Below are positions 54,606-64,000 of a DNA stretch of 64,000 nucleotides, in pieces. Position 1 is the first letter of the stretch, and every line of letters begins with the position of its first letter. The notes under the pieces were generated by a model. The model saw only the letters and a program-made list of their open reading frames with translations, was not told the DNA's origin and did not search any database. The stretch is from Lucinisca nassula (Eukaryota > Mollusca > Bivalvia > Lucinida > Lucinidae). The stretch is taken from assembly GCA_963580285.1 (NCBI GenBank), contig OY757010.1:222289234-222353233 (forward strand), read 5' to 3'. A program made the position numbers and the translations under genes.

Positions 54606-54736
54606 ATTAATCAAGTAATTCCATATTGGCCCAGTTACAGGTCCTCGGTCGGCTGTATTGGCCTCGGCCTTCGGCCTCGGGCAAATACAGCAGACCTCGG
54701 ACCTGTAACTAAGCCAATATGAAATTACTTGATTAA
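54606..54736. repeat. 131-bp palindrome with GC-rich centre
   Basis: ATTAATCAAGTAATTCCATA / TATGAAATTACTTGATTAAT form the outer arms; then TTACAGGTCCTCGGTCGGCTGT and its near complement. The centre is CTCGGCCTTCGGCCTCGG. Arms of ~60 bp at about 90% pairing. No coding or terminal-repeat evidence; probably a foldback MITE. Confidence 0.8.
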
Positions 54737-55204
54737 TAACAGTATAGTATCACTCCACAAGCCTCAGGACTTTTCTATCCACTCCTTATTACCATGTACG
54801 GTTCTTATATTTTATTCAGTCTTATAAAAGCTATAATAGCTGTTGACAGGGAAGTAAAACCTCAATTTAAACAAACTCCTAATCATCAGCTGGAGTCGGG
54901 TGGGTATATAATTCAAAACACTATTTTAATGAACAGTAAAATCATTACCAAAACATGCCTGTTCTGATATATTGAAAATTTTACAAATCAAACATTGATC
55001 TTTCTTAATGAGTCACATACAAAAACACAAGATAGGCAACAATCAGCCTGCACAGCTGAGGCATAGTCACATTTGGTAAAAAATTTGATCATTTGATATG
55101 ACTAATATGCTAAGATTTGTTGAAAAAGTTGCTTCTCATTTCATATCCGTTTAATAGATATTTAAATTGTTAGTCCATTTAATATTTTGACCAGTAAGGA
55201 GTTT
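54737..55204. other. No recognisable feature
   Basis: AT-rich spacer; TGTTGACAGGGAAGTAAAACCTCAATTT (near 54840) resembles the shared SINE tail and may be a remnant. Confidence 0.4.
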
Positions 55205-55300
55205 GCTAACCCTTAGCCTGCCAAAAATCATTTAGCCACACCCATTTTTGACTACCCACCAATGAAATTACTTGCAGTTTTATCAGTTTGCTTTTATGCA
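55205..55300 (-). mobile_element. Remnant of TTAA MITE family A
   Basis: CTAACCCTTAGCCTGCC..CATTTAGCCACACCCATTTTTGAC..CAATGAAATTACTTG matches one end of the family; the hairpin and other end are gone. Confidence 0.5.
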
Positions 55301-55377
55301 TTATGCAAACAAGCCTATACAAATACATTGCCACCTTTATCGCCGAAAAATGAACATTTTATGCTGAAAAATTGTGA

Positions 55378-55492
55378 TATTTTTCTTATTTCTGCTCCAA
55401 ATATAGATTGTGGGCACTTGTTAGAACCGCCTCATTGAGGCGGTTCTAACGAGTACCCACAATCTATATTTTAGAGCAGAAATAAAAAAAAT
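55378..55492. repeat. Long palindrome, family P2 (best copy)
   Basis: TTTTTCTTATTTCTGCTC pairs with GAGCAGAAATAAAAAAAAT; AATATAGATTGTGGG and GTTAGAACCGCCTCA with their complements; centre CATTG. Arms of ~55 bp, about 93% paired. TATACCCCCGGAAACCACAG and CTATATAAAAGTGGGGTTC follow. Confidence 0.8.
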
Positions 55493-55567
55493 AAGGTATA
55501 CCCCCGGAAACCACAGTTTTACTATATAAAAGTGGGGTTCAAGGGGGTCAAAATTATATAGCCGTGT

Positions 55568-55763
55568 TTTCCCTGGCAAATAGTGCAGACCCAGATCAGA
55601 TGCCACAGAACGCGGCGTCTGATCAGGGCCTACACTGTTTGCAAAAAGTTAAGCCATCTTCCAAATAAATTTTGAAGAAAACACAACGGGACACCCATAA
55701 ATTTTGAAATGGACTCCTGCTATATATAAGGAGGAAGATTCCATTTGGTAGAAAAATGGTTAA
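55568..55763 (+). mobile_element. TTAA MITE, family B, 5'-truncated
   Basis: Starts at CCCTGGCAAATAGTGCAGACC and runs through the core hairpin and TGGACTCCTGCTATATATAA to TTGGTAGAAAAATGGTTAA. About 30 bp of the left end is missing. Confidence 0.75.
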
Positions 55764-55812
55764 GACTGAGAGAGGTCTGTGTTCTGAGCCCAGTTGTTTA
55801 AAGCACTTTTAG

Positions 55813-55935
55813 ATTAACCCTTATCCTGCTGAACACAACAACCCCTACCTTGGCAAGCAGTGAAGATCTAGATTAGATAACTACTGAAGAAGCCATATGA
55901 TCAGAACCTACACTGTCCTGTAGTTTATGACTAGA
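55813..55935 (+). mobile_element. TTAA MITE, family A2, 3'-truncated
   Basis: TTAACCCTTATCCTGCTGAAC and CAACAACCCCTACCTTGGC match the left end; the hairpin is worn (GAAGATCTAGATTAGATAAC) and the rest is cut by the neighbouring element. Confidence 0.65.
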
Positions 55936-55942
55936 ACAAAAA

Positions 55943-58350
55943 CAAGAGGGCCATGATGGCCCTGGATCGCTCACCTGATCCATAGAGTAACAAGTGGGCC
56001 CCAGAGAGGGCCATTATTGACCCCAAGGTTATAATGTTTAGGGAGGTCTAAAAAGGTGAAGCTTCATACCAATTATCAACAAAGGCTATGATTGTCCACT
56101 AGATGAAGCTCCATACCAAATATCAAAGACATGGGCCTTGCAGTTTCAGAGAAGAAGATTTTAAAAGATTTCCCTATATAAGTCTATGTAAAACTAAAGG
56201 GTCTCGTGGCAGGGGCATTTTTGGCCCCAGGACTATAATTTGAACAATCTTGATAGAGGTCCACTAGATGAAATTTTCACACCAAATATCAAAGACCTAG
56301 GCCTTGTGGTTTCACAGAAGAAGATTTTTAAAGATTTTCCCTATATAAGTCTATGTAAAACCAAAGGGCCCCGAGGCGGGGGCATTTTTGGGCTCAGGGC
56401 TATAATTTGAACAATCTTGGTAGAGGTCCACTAGCTGAAGCTTCATACTAAATATCAAAGACCTAGGCCTTGTGGTTTCAGAGAAGAATATTTTTAAAGA
56501 TTTTCCCTATATAAGTCTATGTAAAACCAAAGGGCCCCGGAGCGGGGGCATTTTTGGCCAAAGGGCTATAATTTGAACAATCTTGGTAGAGGTCCACAAG
56601 ATGAAGCTTCATACCAAATATAAAAAGCCTGGGCCTTGCAGTTTCAGAGAAGAAGATTTTTAAAGATTTTCCTTATATAAGCCCATGTAAAACCAAAGTG
56701 CCCCGGGGCGGGGGCATTTTTGGCCCCAGCACTATAATTTGAATAATCTTGGTAGGGGTCCACTAGATGAAGCTTCATACCAAATAGCAAAGACCTGGGC
56801 CTTGCAGTTTCAGAGAAAAATTTTAAAGATTTTTTCCTATATAAGCCCATGTAAAACCAAAGGGCCCCGGGGCGGGGGCATTTTTGGCCCCAGCACTATA
56901 ATTTGAACAATCTTGGTAGGGGTCTACTAGATGAAGCTTCATATCTAATATCAAAGACGTGGGCCTTGCAGTTTCAGAGAAGAAGATTTTTACAGATTTT
57001 CCTTATATAAGCCCATGTAAAACCAAAGGGCCCCGGGGCGGGGGCATTTTTGGCCCCAGCACTACAATTTGAACAATCTTGGTAGGGGTCCACTAGATGA
57101 AGCTTCATACCAAAAATCAAAGACCTGGGCCTTGTGGTTTCAGAGAAGAAGATTTTTAAAGATTTTCCCTATATAAGCCTATGTAAAACCAAAGGCCCCC
57201 GGGGCAGGGTCATTTTTGGCCCCAAGGCTATTATGCGAATAATCTTAGTAAATGTCTACCAGGTAAAGTTTCACACCAAATATTAAAGACCTGGGCCTTG
57301 TGGTTTCAGAGAAGAAGATTTTTTAATGATTTTCCCTATATAAGCCTATGTGAAACCATAGGCCCCCGGGGCGGGGGCATTTTGGGCCCCAGGGTTATAA
57401 TTTGAACAATCTTGGTAGAGGTCCACTAGATGAAGCTTCATACCAAATATCGAAGACCTGGGCCTTGCGGTTTCAGAGAAGAAGATTTTTAAAGTTTTCG
57501 TTTAAAAATCTATTTTTAGCTGCTGTGACCTAGATGTGCAATGGACCGGAACCATTTGAACAACTTTGAAAGGGGACCACCTAAGGATCATTCCTGTGAA
57601 GTTTGGTCAAAATCCGGCCAGTGGTATTTTGGCCCCCAGGGCTATAACTTAAACAATCTTGGTAGAGGTCCACTAGTTGAAGCTTCACACCAAATATCAA
57701 AGATCTGGGCCTTGCGGTTTCAGAAAAGAAGATTTTTAAAGATTTTCCCTGTATAAGCCTATGTAAAACCAAAGGCCCCCGGGGCAGGGGCATTTTTGGC
57801 CCCAAGGCTACAATTTGAACAATCTAAGTAGAGGTCCACCAGGTAAAGCTTCACACCAAATATTAAAGACGTGGACCTTGTGGTTTCAGAGAAGAAGATT
57901 TTTTAATGATTTTCCCTACATAAGCCTATGTAAAACCAAAGGCCCCCGGGGCGGGGGCATTTTGGGCCCCAGGGTTATAATTTGAACAATCTTGGTAGAG
58001 GTCCACTAGATGAAGCTTCATACCAAATATCGAAGACCTGGGCCTTGCGGTTTCAGAGAAGAAGATTTTTAAAGTTTTCGTTTAAAAATCTATTTTTAGC
58101 TGCTGTGACCTAGATGTGCAATGGACCGGAACCATTTGAACAACTTTGAAAGGGGACCACCTAAGGATCATTCCTGTGAAGTTTGGTCAAAATCCGGCCA
58201 GTGGTTTAGGAGGAGATGTCATTTGAAGAAAAAGTTTACGCACACACGCACGCACGCACACACACACACACACACACACGCACGCAGGATGGACGACGGA
58301 CAAAAAGTGATCACAAAAGCTCACCTCGTCACTACGTGACAGGTGAGCTA
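55943..58350 (-). mobile_element. Pearl/Helitron-like element, minus strand
   Basis: The mirror image of the 2965-5100 family: CAAGAGGGCCATGATGGCCC and GCTCACCTGATCC at the left, about twelve ~170-bp units (GAAGCTTCATACCAAATATC, GGTTTCAGAGAAGAAGATTT, GGCCCCGGGGCGGGGGCATT), and (CA)n/CGCACGCA with palindrome AGCTCACCTCGTCACTACGT / complement at the right. A ~580-bp segment ending in CAAAATCCGGCCAGTGG is present twice (ending near 57625 and 58205), so the 5' region was internally duplicated. Confidence 0.75.
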
Positions 58351-58409
58351 AAAACACAGTATGAGGGACAGCTAAATCCTCCTCCCCATAACTTAATAAC
58401 AAGACTAAA

Positions 58410-58745
58410 CCTTGTGACCTTCACCTGTGACCTTGACCTAGAGTTTGCATGGTTAATATTTATAGGTTCTGCACATCAGCTCACTGTGGAGGATATTTGA
58501 CCAAAGTTTAATGAAAATCCATCCAGGCGTGAAGGAGATATGGAACGGACACAAAATTTGAAGTTCCAAACTCGTGACCTTCAACTGTGACCTTGACCAT
58601 GAGTCAGCACGGTTTATTTATGGGTTCTGCACATCAGCTCACTGAGTGGCATATTTTACCAAAGTTTAATGAAAATACTTCCAGGGGCAAAGACGATATG
58701 GAACAGACACAAAATGCAAAGTTTCAAACTCCTATTGAATACCCA
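58410..58745. repeat. Two-copy tandem repeat, ~160 bp
   Basis: CCTGTGACCTTGACC, GGTTCTGCACATCAGCTCAC, CCAAAGTTTAATGAAAAT and ATATGGAACGGACACAAAAT occur twice. It looks like the core of another Helitron-like element whose ends were not found. Confidence 0.65.
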
Positions 58746-59064
58746 CAACAAAGGTTTACCGTATTTGGGCATGTATTACCCGCATCTGCGTACTACCCGC
58801 ACCCCTTTTTTTTTCCAAAATCTGGGGAAAAACTGTTGTGTTGTATTATCCGCACGGAACATTTGCTGAAATTTTGGCGGGTGCATAAGTGAGAAAAATA
58901 AAATGGCAAGTTTGTGTAACACACAACGGAACACGCAATTGTCTTCAAAAGGCAGGAAAAATGCATGTGCTTGCGAGTATCACCAGAAAGCATGTATTTT
59001 ACATTTAAATGTTGTAAAAACTTTACCTGTTCACCCATGTCATTTATTTATTAACCAATATATG
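58746..59064. other. Mostly unassigned sequence
   Basis: GTATTTGGGCATGTATTACCCGC, TACTACCCGCACCCC and TTGTATTATCCGCACGG share a TATTACCCGC motif and may belong to an old MITE. No exon was recognised. Confidence 0.35.
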
Positions 59065-59180
59065 CCCAGCGGCCCTTTTTTGGGACATCGGCAAACAGTG
59101 CAGACCCAGATTAGACACAGCAGAAAGATGCTGCAGATGTCTGATTTGGATCTACACTGTTTGCTTGCAGTACATATTTT
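59065..59180. mobile_element. Small hairpin MITE with shared palindromic core
   Basis: GGCAAACAGTGCAGACCCAG + ATTAGACA..CAGC pairs with its complement ending CTACACTGTTTGC. Outer sequence CCAGCGGCCCTTTTTTGGG is unlike families A-D. Confidence 0.6.
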
Positions 59181-59191
59181 TTGCAAAACTT

Positions 59192-61755
59192 TCCGTAGAG
59201 GTCCAAATGGCCCTATATCGCTCACCTGTGTACCAGAAAATCATTAATGATGTTTTAAGAATGCCCATCAGGGCTTGAAGAAAAAGACTGGGCTACATGG
59301 TGCTTCTATGCAGAGCTGGAACCAACCACACACGAGAACTGGTAAACAGGTTCTAAGCCTGCCCAGGATAAGTGGTGCCAGTTGGACCGTCCATGCATAA
59401 TGACCCTATTGGTTTCATTGGGTGGAAAGGGCTATAGATATAATTTTATCTCGATGTCGGGCAAAAGTCCCACAAAACTAGAAGCAAGTCTCCAAAATGA
59501 CCTACACTGTGCTGACAGGGATGTTAAACCTCAAATCAATAAACAAGGGCAGGTAACTCCAAAGTTGTTTGTCTCATGCAGCCGAAATTCAAACTCTATG
59601 TAGACTGTATGTCCCTCCTGGTTATCTGCAAGTTTGATGAAGATCAGATCAGAAATGGCAGAAAAAAAGTGAAGACATAGTTTTCCCCATTATAAGGCTA
59701 TGGAACCATTTTGTTTCCATGGCAACCACAGTTTTGATCAAAACTGGTCCAAAACCTAATGCAGTCAATCCTCCAACCTAGTGATGCTGCACATAAAATT
59801 TGATTGGGATTGGCCTGCTAGTCACTTAGATATTCAAGTTCAAAGGTGTGGACGACGGACGGACGACAGACAGATGCCGGATGCCTACCTATACTATAAG
59901 CTCACCTTGTGAGCCTTCGGCTCAGGTGAGCTGAAAAGATCAGATCATTAACGGCTGAGAAAAGCTGGAGACACCATTTTTCACTTATATTTTTGCTCAA
60001 GGGCAGGTAACTCCAAAGCTGTTTGTCCCGTGCAGCCCAAATTCAAACTCGGCATAAACTGTAAGCCCCTCCTGGTTATCTGCAAGTTTGATGAAGATCG
60101 GATCAGAAATGGCCGAGAAAAAGTGGAGACGTCGTTTTCCCCATTATAAGTCGATGGGAAAATTTTTCCTGCTCAAGGGGATGTAACTGGAAAACCGATG
60201 ATCAGATTCAAACCAAATTAGAACTCGTCCGAGATTTTATGCTTGTCCTCTTTTATGAAAAGTTACAAAAAGATCAGATCATAAATGGCTAAGAAAAGCT
60301 GGAGACACCTTTTTTCACTAATATTTATGCTCAAGGGCAGGTAACTCCAAAGCTGTTTGTACCCGTGCAGCCCAAATTCAAACATGATGTAGACTGTAAG
60401 CCCCTCCTGGTTATCTGCAAGTTTGATGAAGATCGGATCAGAAATGGCTGAGAAAAAGTGGAGACGTCGTTTTCCCCATTATAAGTCGATGGGAAAATTT
60501 TTCACGCCCAAGGGGATGTAACTGGAAAAACTCTGGTCAGATTCAAACCAAATTCGAACTCGTCCGTGATTTAATGCTTGACCTCGTTTATGAAAAGTTA
60601 CAAAAAGATCAGATCATAAACTGCTGAGAAAAGCTGGAGAGACCATTTTTCACTAACATTTATGCTCAAGGGCAGGTAACTCCAAACCTGTTTGTCCCGT
60701 GCAGCCCAAATTCGAACTCGACATAGACTGTAAGCCCCTCCTGGCTATCTGCAAGTTTGATGAAGATCGGATCAGAAATGGCTGAGAAAAAATGGAGACG
60801 TCGTTTTCCCCATTATAAGTCTAAGGGAAAATTTATCACGCTCAAGGGGATGTAACTGGAAAATCACTTGTCAGATTCAAACCAAATTCGAACTTGTCCG
60901 AGATTTTATGCTTGTCCTTGTTTATGAAAAGTTACAAAAAGATCAAATCATAAACGGCTGAGAAAAGCTGGAGAGACCATTTTTCACTAACATTTATGTT
61001 CAAGGGCAGGTAACTCAAAACCTGTTTGTCCAGTGCAGCCCAAATTCGAATTGACGTAGACTGTAAATCCCTCCTGGTTATCTGCAAGTTTGATGAAGAT
61101 CGGATTAAAAATGGATGAGAAAAAGTGGAGACGTTGTTTTCCCCATTATAAGTCTATGGCAAACTTTTTCACGCTCAAGGGGATGTAACTGGACAACCGC
61201 TGGTCAGATTCATACCAAATTCGAACTCGTCCTAGATTTTATGCTTGTCCTCGTTTATGAAAAGTTACAAAAAGCTCAGATCATAAACGACTGAGAAAAG
61301 CTGGAGACACCATTTTTCCCTTATATTTATGCTCAAGGGCAGGTAACTCCAAAGCTGTTTGTCCTGTGCAGCCCAAATTCTAACTCGATGTAGACTATAA
61401 GCCCCTCCTGGTTATCTGCAAGTTTGATGAAGACCGGATCAGAAATGGCCGAGAAAAAGTGGAGATGTCGTTTTCCCCATTATAAGTCTATGGAACCTTT
61501 TTGTTTCCATGGCAACCAGAATTCCAATCTGATCAGCCAAAAAAACTTATGCAGCCTTTCCTCCTACCTGATGATGCTTCTCATGAAATTTGATCAAGAT
61601 TGGCCATGGGGTATTAGAGATATACTTATTTGAAATTGTTTTCGGATGCACGCACGCACGACAGACAAAATGTGATCTCAAAAGCTCACCTTGTCATTAC
61701 ATGACAGGTGAGCTAAAAAAAAGCTCACCCTGTCACTATGTGACAGGTGAGCTAA
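59192..61755 (-). mobile_element. Helitron-like element(s) with repeated 5' ends
   Basis: The left edge is a worn 3' end, GAGGTCCAAATGGCCCTATA and TCGCTCACCTGTGTACCAG, matching the end of 28657-31604. Two complete 5' regions occur: GGACGACGGACGGACGACAG + AGCTCACCTTGTGAG palindrome at ~59850-59932, and GCACGCACGCACGACAGAC with two successive palindromes at 61683-61755. Between them are five ~345-bp units (AAGGGCAGGTAACTCCAAAG, GAAGATCGGATCAGAAATGG, CGTTTTCCCCATTATAAGTC). The right-hand part lacks its own 3' end. Confidence 0.65.
59257..59546 (+). mobile_element. SINE-like retroposon D
   Basis: GGGCTTGAAGAAAAAGACTGG, CACACGAGAACTGGTAAAC, GTCCCACAAAACTAGAAGC and tail GACAGGGATGTTAAACCTC with AATAAACAA. 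It splits the Helitron-like element. No clear target duplication. Confidence 0.75.
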
Positions 61756-62182
61756 AAAACATACCTATAATTGGGAACAGACCACTCCAAACTTTAAAAG
61801 TGGGAGATTCCATTGTCATGTTTTTATTCTTTTGTATTCGACTGATCATCATCGTTATGCATTACGCACCGCTGATTAGCAGTGCTTTTGATGTGCAATT
61901 TTGACCACTCATTGGGTAAACAATTATTGCGCATACAATGTCCGTGTCCGTTAATCGATAGTGAATTAACATGATTAAAGTTGGCCTTTAATTGTGTTGT
62001 GTGTTTGGTAAAGGTGACAAACTTGAGAACTTTGAGATGTGACATTGAGAACTCAAGTACTTGTATATTGTTAGCAATCTTCCCGTTGTATTACTCTATT
62101 GTCACTTGACGAAAGAAAACTTACTGTTCTTCTTTTACATGAAAGACAAATAACCTTTATTGTCAGAAAGAAATAAACCTCG
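61756..62182. other. Spacer before the transposase relic
   Basis: No exon or terminal inverted repeat was recognised here, although the left end of the transposon would be expected in this stretch. Confidence 0.4.
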
Positions 62183-63567
62183 CCTGCCATTATAGATTGG
62201 TTCAGAAGAGCATTCACTGCAAAAGAGAAGTTGGCAGTTATTGTCTATGCAGAGGCCCAAGGGAATAGAGCGGCCGGCCGTGAATTCTCCGTCGACGAAT
62301 CCTGCATCCGACAGTGGAGAAAACAGAAGGTTCGACTCCAGACCATGCCAAGAACAAAGCAAGCAGACATAGGGTCTTCAGAGAAATATCCCCAGATTAA
62401 AGAGCGTGTACATGAATTTGTTCAAGAACACCGCCGACAAGGTATAGCCGTGTCAACAACTAAGATCCGGTTCTGAGGACGACAGCTGGTGAAGAAGATG
62501 AAGATACCTGACTTCAAGGGTTCAGCCAACTTGTGCTACACATTCATGAAATGTAAAAGCCTGTCCATCAGACAGCTTACCCACATCTCACAGAAGCTCC
62601 CAGAAGATTATGAATACAAGCTGGTAAAGTTCCAGAAGTTCATCATCAAACAACGTAAACACAATAACTATGACCTCAGTCAGTTGGGAAATGCAGACCA
62701 GACCACACTGACATTTGACCTAACCTCAGCAACTACAGCCGCACCGAAGGACTAAAAAGACAGTGACCATCAATACCTCTGGACATGAGAAAGACCGGTT
62801 AACACTGAACATGAGAAAGACTGTTTTACAGTTATGCTCGCCTGTACCGCTGACAGCGGGAAACTGCTTTAAACGAAAGACACTACCGAAGGGAATGAAG
62901 TGGCCGAAGGGTGGGCTAGTTCGGTGTCAAGAACATGGCTGGATGGATCATAAACTCATGGTTGACTGGGTGAACACTGCCTGGGAAACGACCGGGTGGC
63001 CTACACAAGAAATCTCTTGGTGCTGGATGCCTTCCGGTGCCACAACTCCAAAGAAATATAGACTCTGCTCAAGGAAGAACACAGGTCAGCCTTGTCAATT
63101 ATTCCCGGGGGTATGACAGGCATCTTGCAGCTGCTAGATGTCAGCATCAACAAGCCCATGAAAGTCATGTTGCAACAAAAGTGGAATGACTGGTATGCCG
63201 ATGGGGAACACACCTTCACTCCAACAGGCATAAACCCACTCTACTTGATGTTTGCACCTGGGTGAATGATGCGTGGGAAGAACTTGATCTGGCAATCATC
63301 GTCCAGGCAGTCAATAAATGTTGCATTTCCAACGCACTCGACGGTACAGAAGACGACTTCCTTTGGGAAGATATGGTCCAAAAGAGAAATTGTGCAGAAG
63401 CATCCCCTGGGCCTAAAACTGATGATTCTGAGGACAGGGATGACAACTTCATTGAAGAGCCATACTATGCTGACTGCTTAATGAAGCACCTGAACGAGTA
63501 CATGACAGATGAGCAGCTAGAAGAACTTCTGCAGAGTGATGATGAAGAGTTCTGCAGCTTCGACTGA
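62183..63567 (+). pseudogene. pogo/Tigger-like DDD transposase, inactivated
   Basis: Read in pieces, this is a transposase of the CENP-B/pogo (DDE_1) type. The N-terminal helix-turn-helix region has AFTAKEKLAVIVYAEAQGN, EFSVDESCIRQWRKQK and PQIKERVHEFVQEHRRQG. The catalytic region keeps all three acidic positions: NADQT (near 62690), LVLDAFRCH (near 63025, in a shifted frame) and LQLLDVSINKP (near 63128). An acidic C-terminal tail ends EELLQSDDEEFCSFD with stop TGA. Breaks include a TGA at 62474-62476, a TAA at 62753-62755, and several frame changes between 62755 and 63265. In this superfamily the enzyme cuts and pastes DNA at TA sites. Inactive; an older domesticated gene is unlikely because the frame is not kept. 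Confidence 0.85.
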
Positions 63568-64000
63568 TGAAACAAAATCTGACACACCATTCTAAACAGC
63601 CTTTCTTAGGGCCAACAAATGCTCAAGAAAGAATAACCAAATAATGTCACCAAGTAGATCTACAAATCTACACGTCCCCTAATATTGTTTTTACTCAATT
63701 TCATCGATATATTTCTATTTGTTTTTCTGCATATTACATCCAGTGTTATTTTCCTCTAAAAACAATTTCCTCTGGTAAAATGTAGCGTCCTTTTGTAAAA
63801 GCTCATTCTTGTTTCACAGAAACGCACGAATATAGTAGAGTGATCACGATCACTCAAGTCAAATATAGCGGCCAATCAAATTGATTGTAGCTAAACACAC
63901 CTTCTCAATCAAACCATGTGTACAAATTGATAAATAATGTATTTCGTTTAAAATCAGAATTTTAGAAATAATAAACACAAAATCCGGCTTGCTAGTAATG
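63568..64000. other. No recognisable feature
   Basis: AT-rich sequence after the transposase stop. AGTGATCACGATCACT near 63839 is a short palindrome. No matching terminal inverted repeat was found. Confidence 0.4.

Overview
This is a gene-poor, repeat-dense stretch of a metazoan nuclear genome, most likely a bivalve mollusc. The evidence for that is two clear coding exons of the neuronal SM protein Munc18/UNC-18 with GT-AG introns, several tRNA-derived SINE families, and many pearl-like or Helitron-like elements with tandem-repeat cores of the kind described in bivalves. Species cannot be fixed from the sequence. No bacterial features, CRISPR array, rRNA gene or credible functional tRNA gene was seen.

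Genes: the only recognised host gene is the 3' end of an STXBP1-type (unc-18/Rop) gene on the + strand. A penultimate exon (11813-11967) encodes the conserved block with [14 protein letters not shown] and AYEVTQ; a terminal exon (17074-17135) encodes STHILTP and the stop. They splice in phase across a 5.1-kb intron full of mobile elements. About 1 kb of that intron is a minisatellite built from the 3' end of the exon itself plus its 5' splice site. The only other protein-coding remains are a decayed pogo/Tigger-like DDD transposase (62183-63567) and a jockey/CR1-like reverse-transcriptase tail (13050-13330). Nearly all other open frames are accidental readings through repeats.

Layout: 1-2.7 kb, SINE and MITE mosaic; 3.0-5.1 kb, Helitron-like element; 5.15-9.0 kb, 55-bp minisatellite with a SINE inside; 9.3-10.3 kb, Helitron-like element; 10.7-11.75 kb, a MITE containing a SINE containing a solo LTR; 11.8-17.1 kb, Munc18 exons and intron; 17.3-20.0 kb, closely packed MITEs; 20.7-27.6 kb, two copies of one composite Helitron-like element; 28.7-31.6 kb, another such element; 31.6-34.2 kb, MITEs and a SINE; 34.5-39.7 kb, seven near-identical ~750-bp units built on a TTAA MITE; 39.8-48.1 kb, Helitron-like elements (one a 1.5-kb inverted repeat) and SINEs; 48.8-55.9 kb, palindromes, tandem cores and MITEs; 55.9-61.8 kb, minus-strand Helitron-like elements; 62.2-63.6 kb, the transposase relic.

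Three repeat systems account for most of the window. (1) Helitron-like non-autonomous elements open with a 30-40 bp palindrome (TATRYCYCC or TAGCTCACC type), followed by GTCYGTCC-rich sequence and a tandem core, and close with a small hairpin and CTAG or CTTG before T. Many of their cores are arrays of AGGTCA half-sites. (2) MITEs with TTAACCC ends (piggyBac-like) share a palindromic core built on GCAAACAGTGTAGATC even when their outer sequences differ. (3) SINE families share a GACGTTAAACC-like 3' tail; several insertions have clear 10-14 bp target-site duplications, which gives a relative order of insertion.
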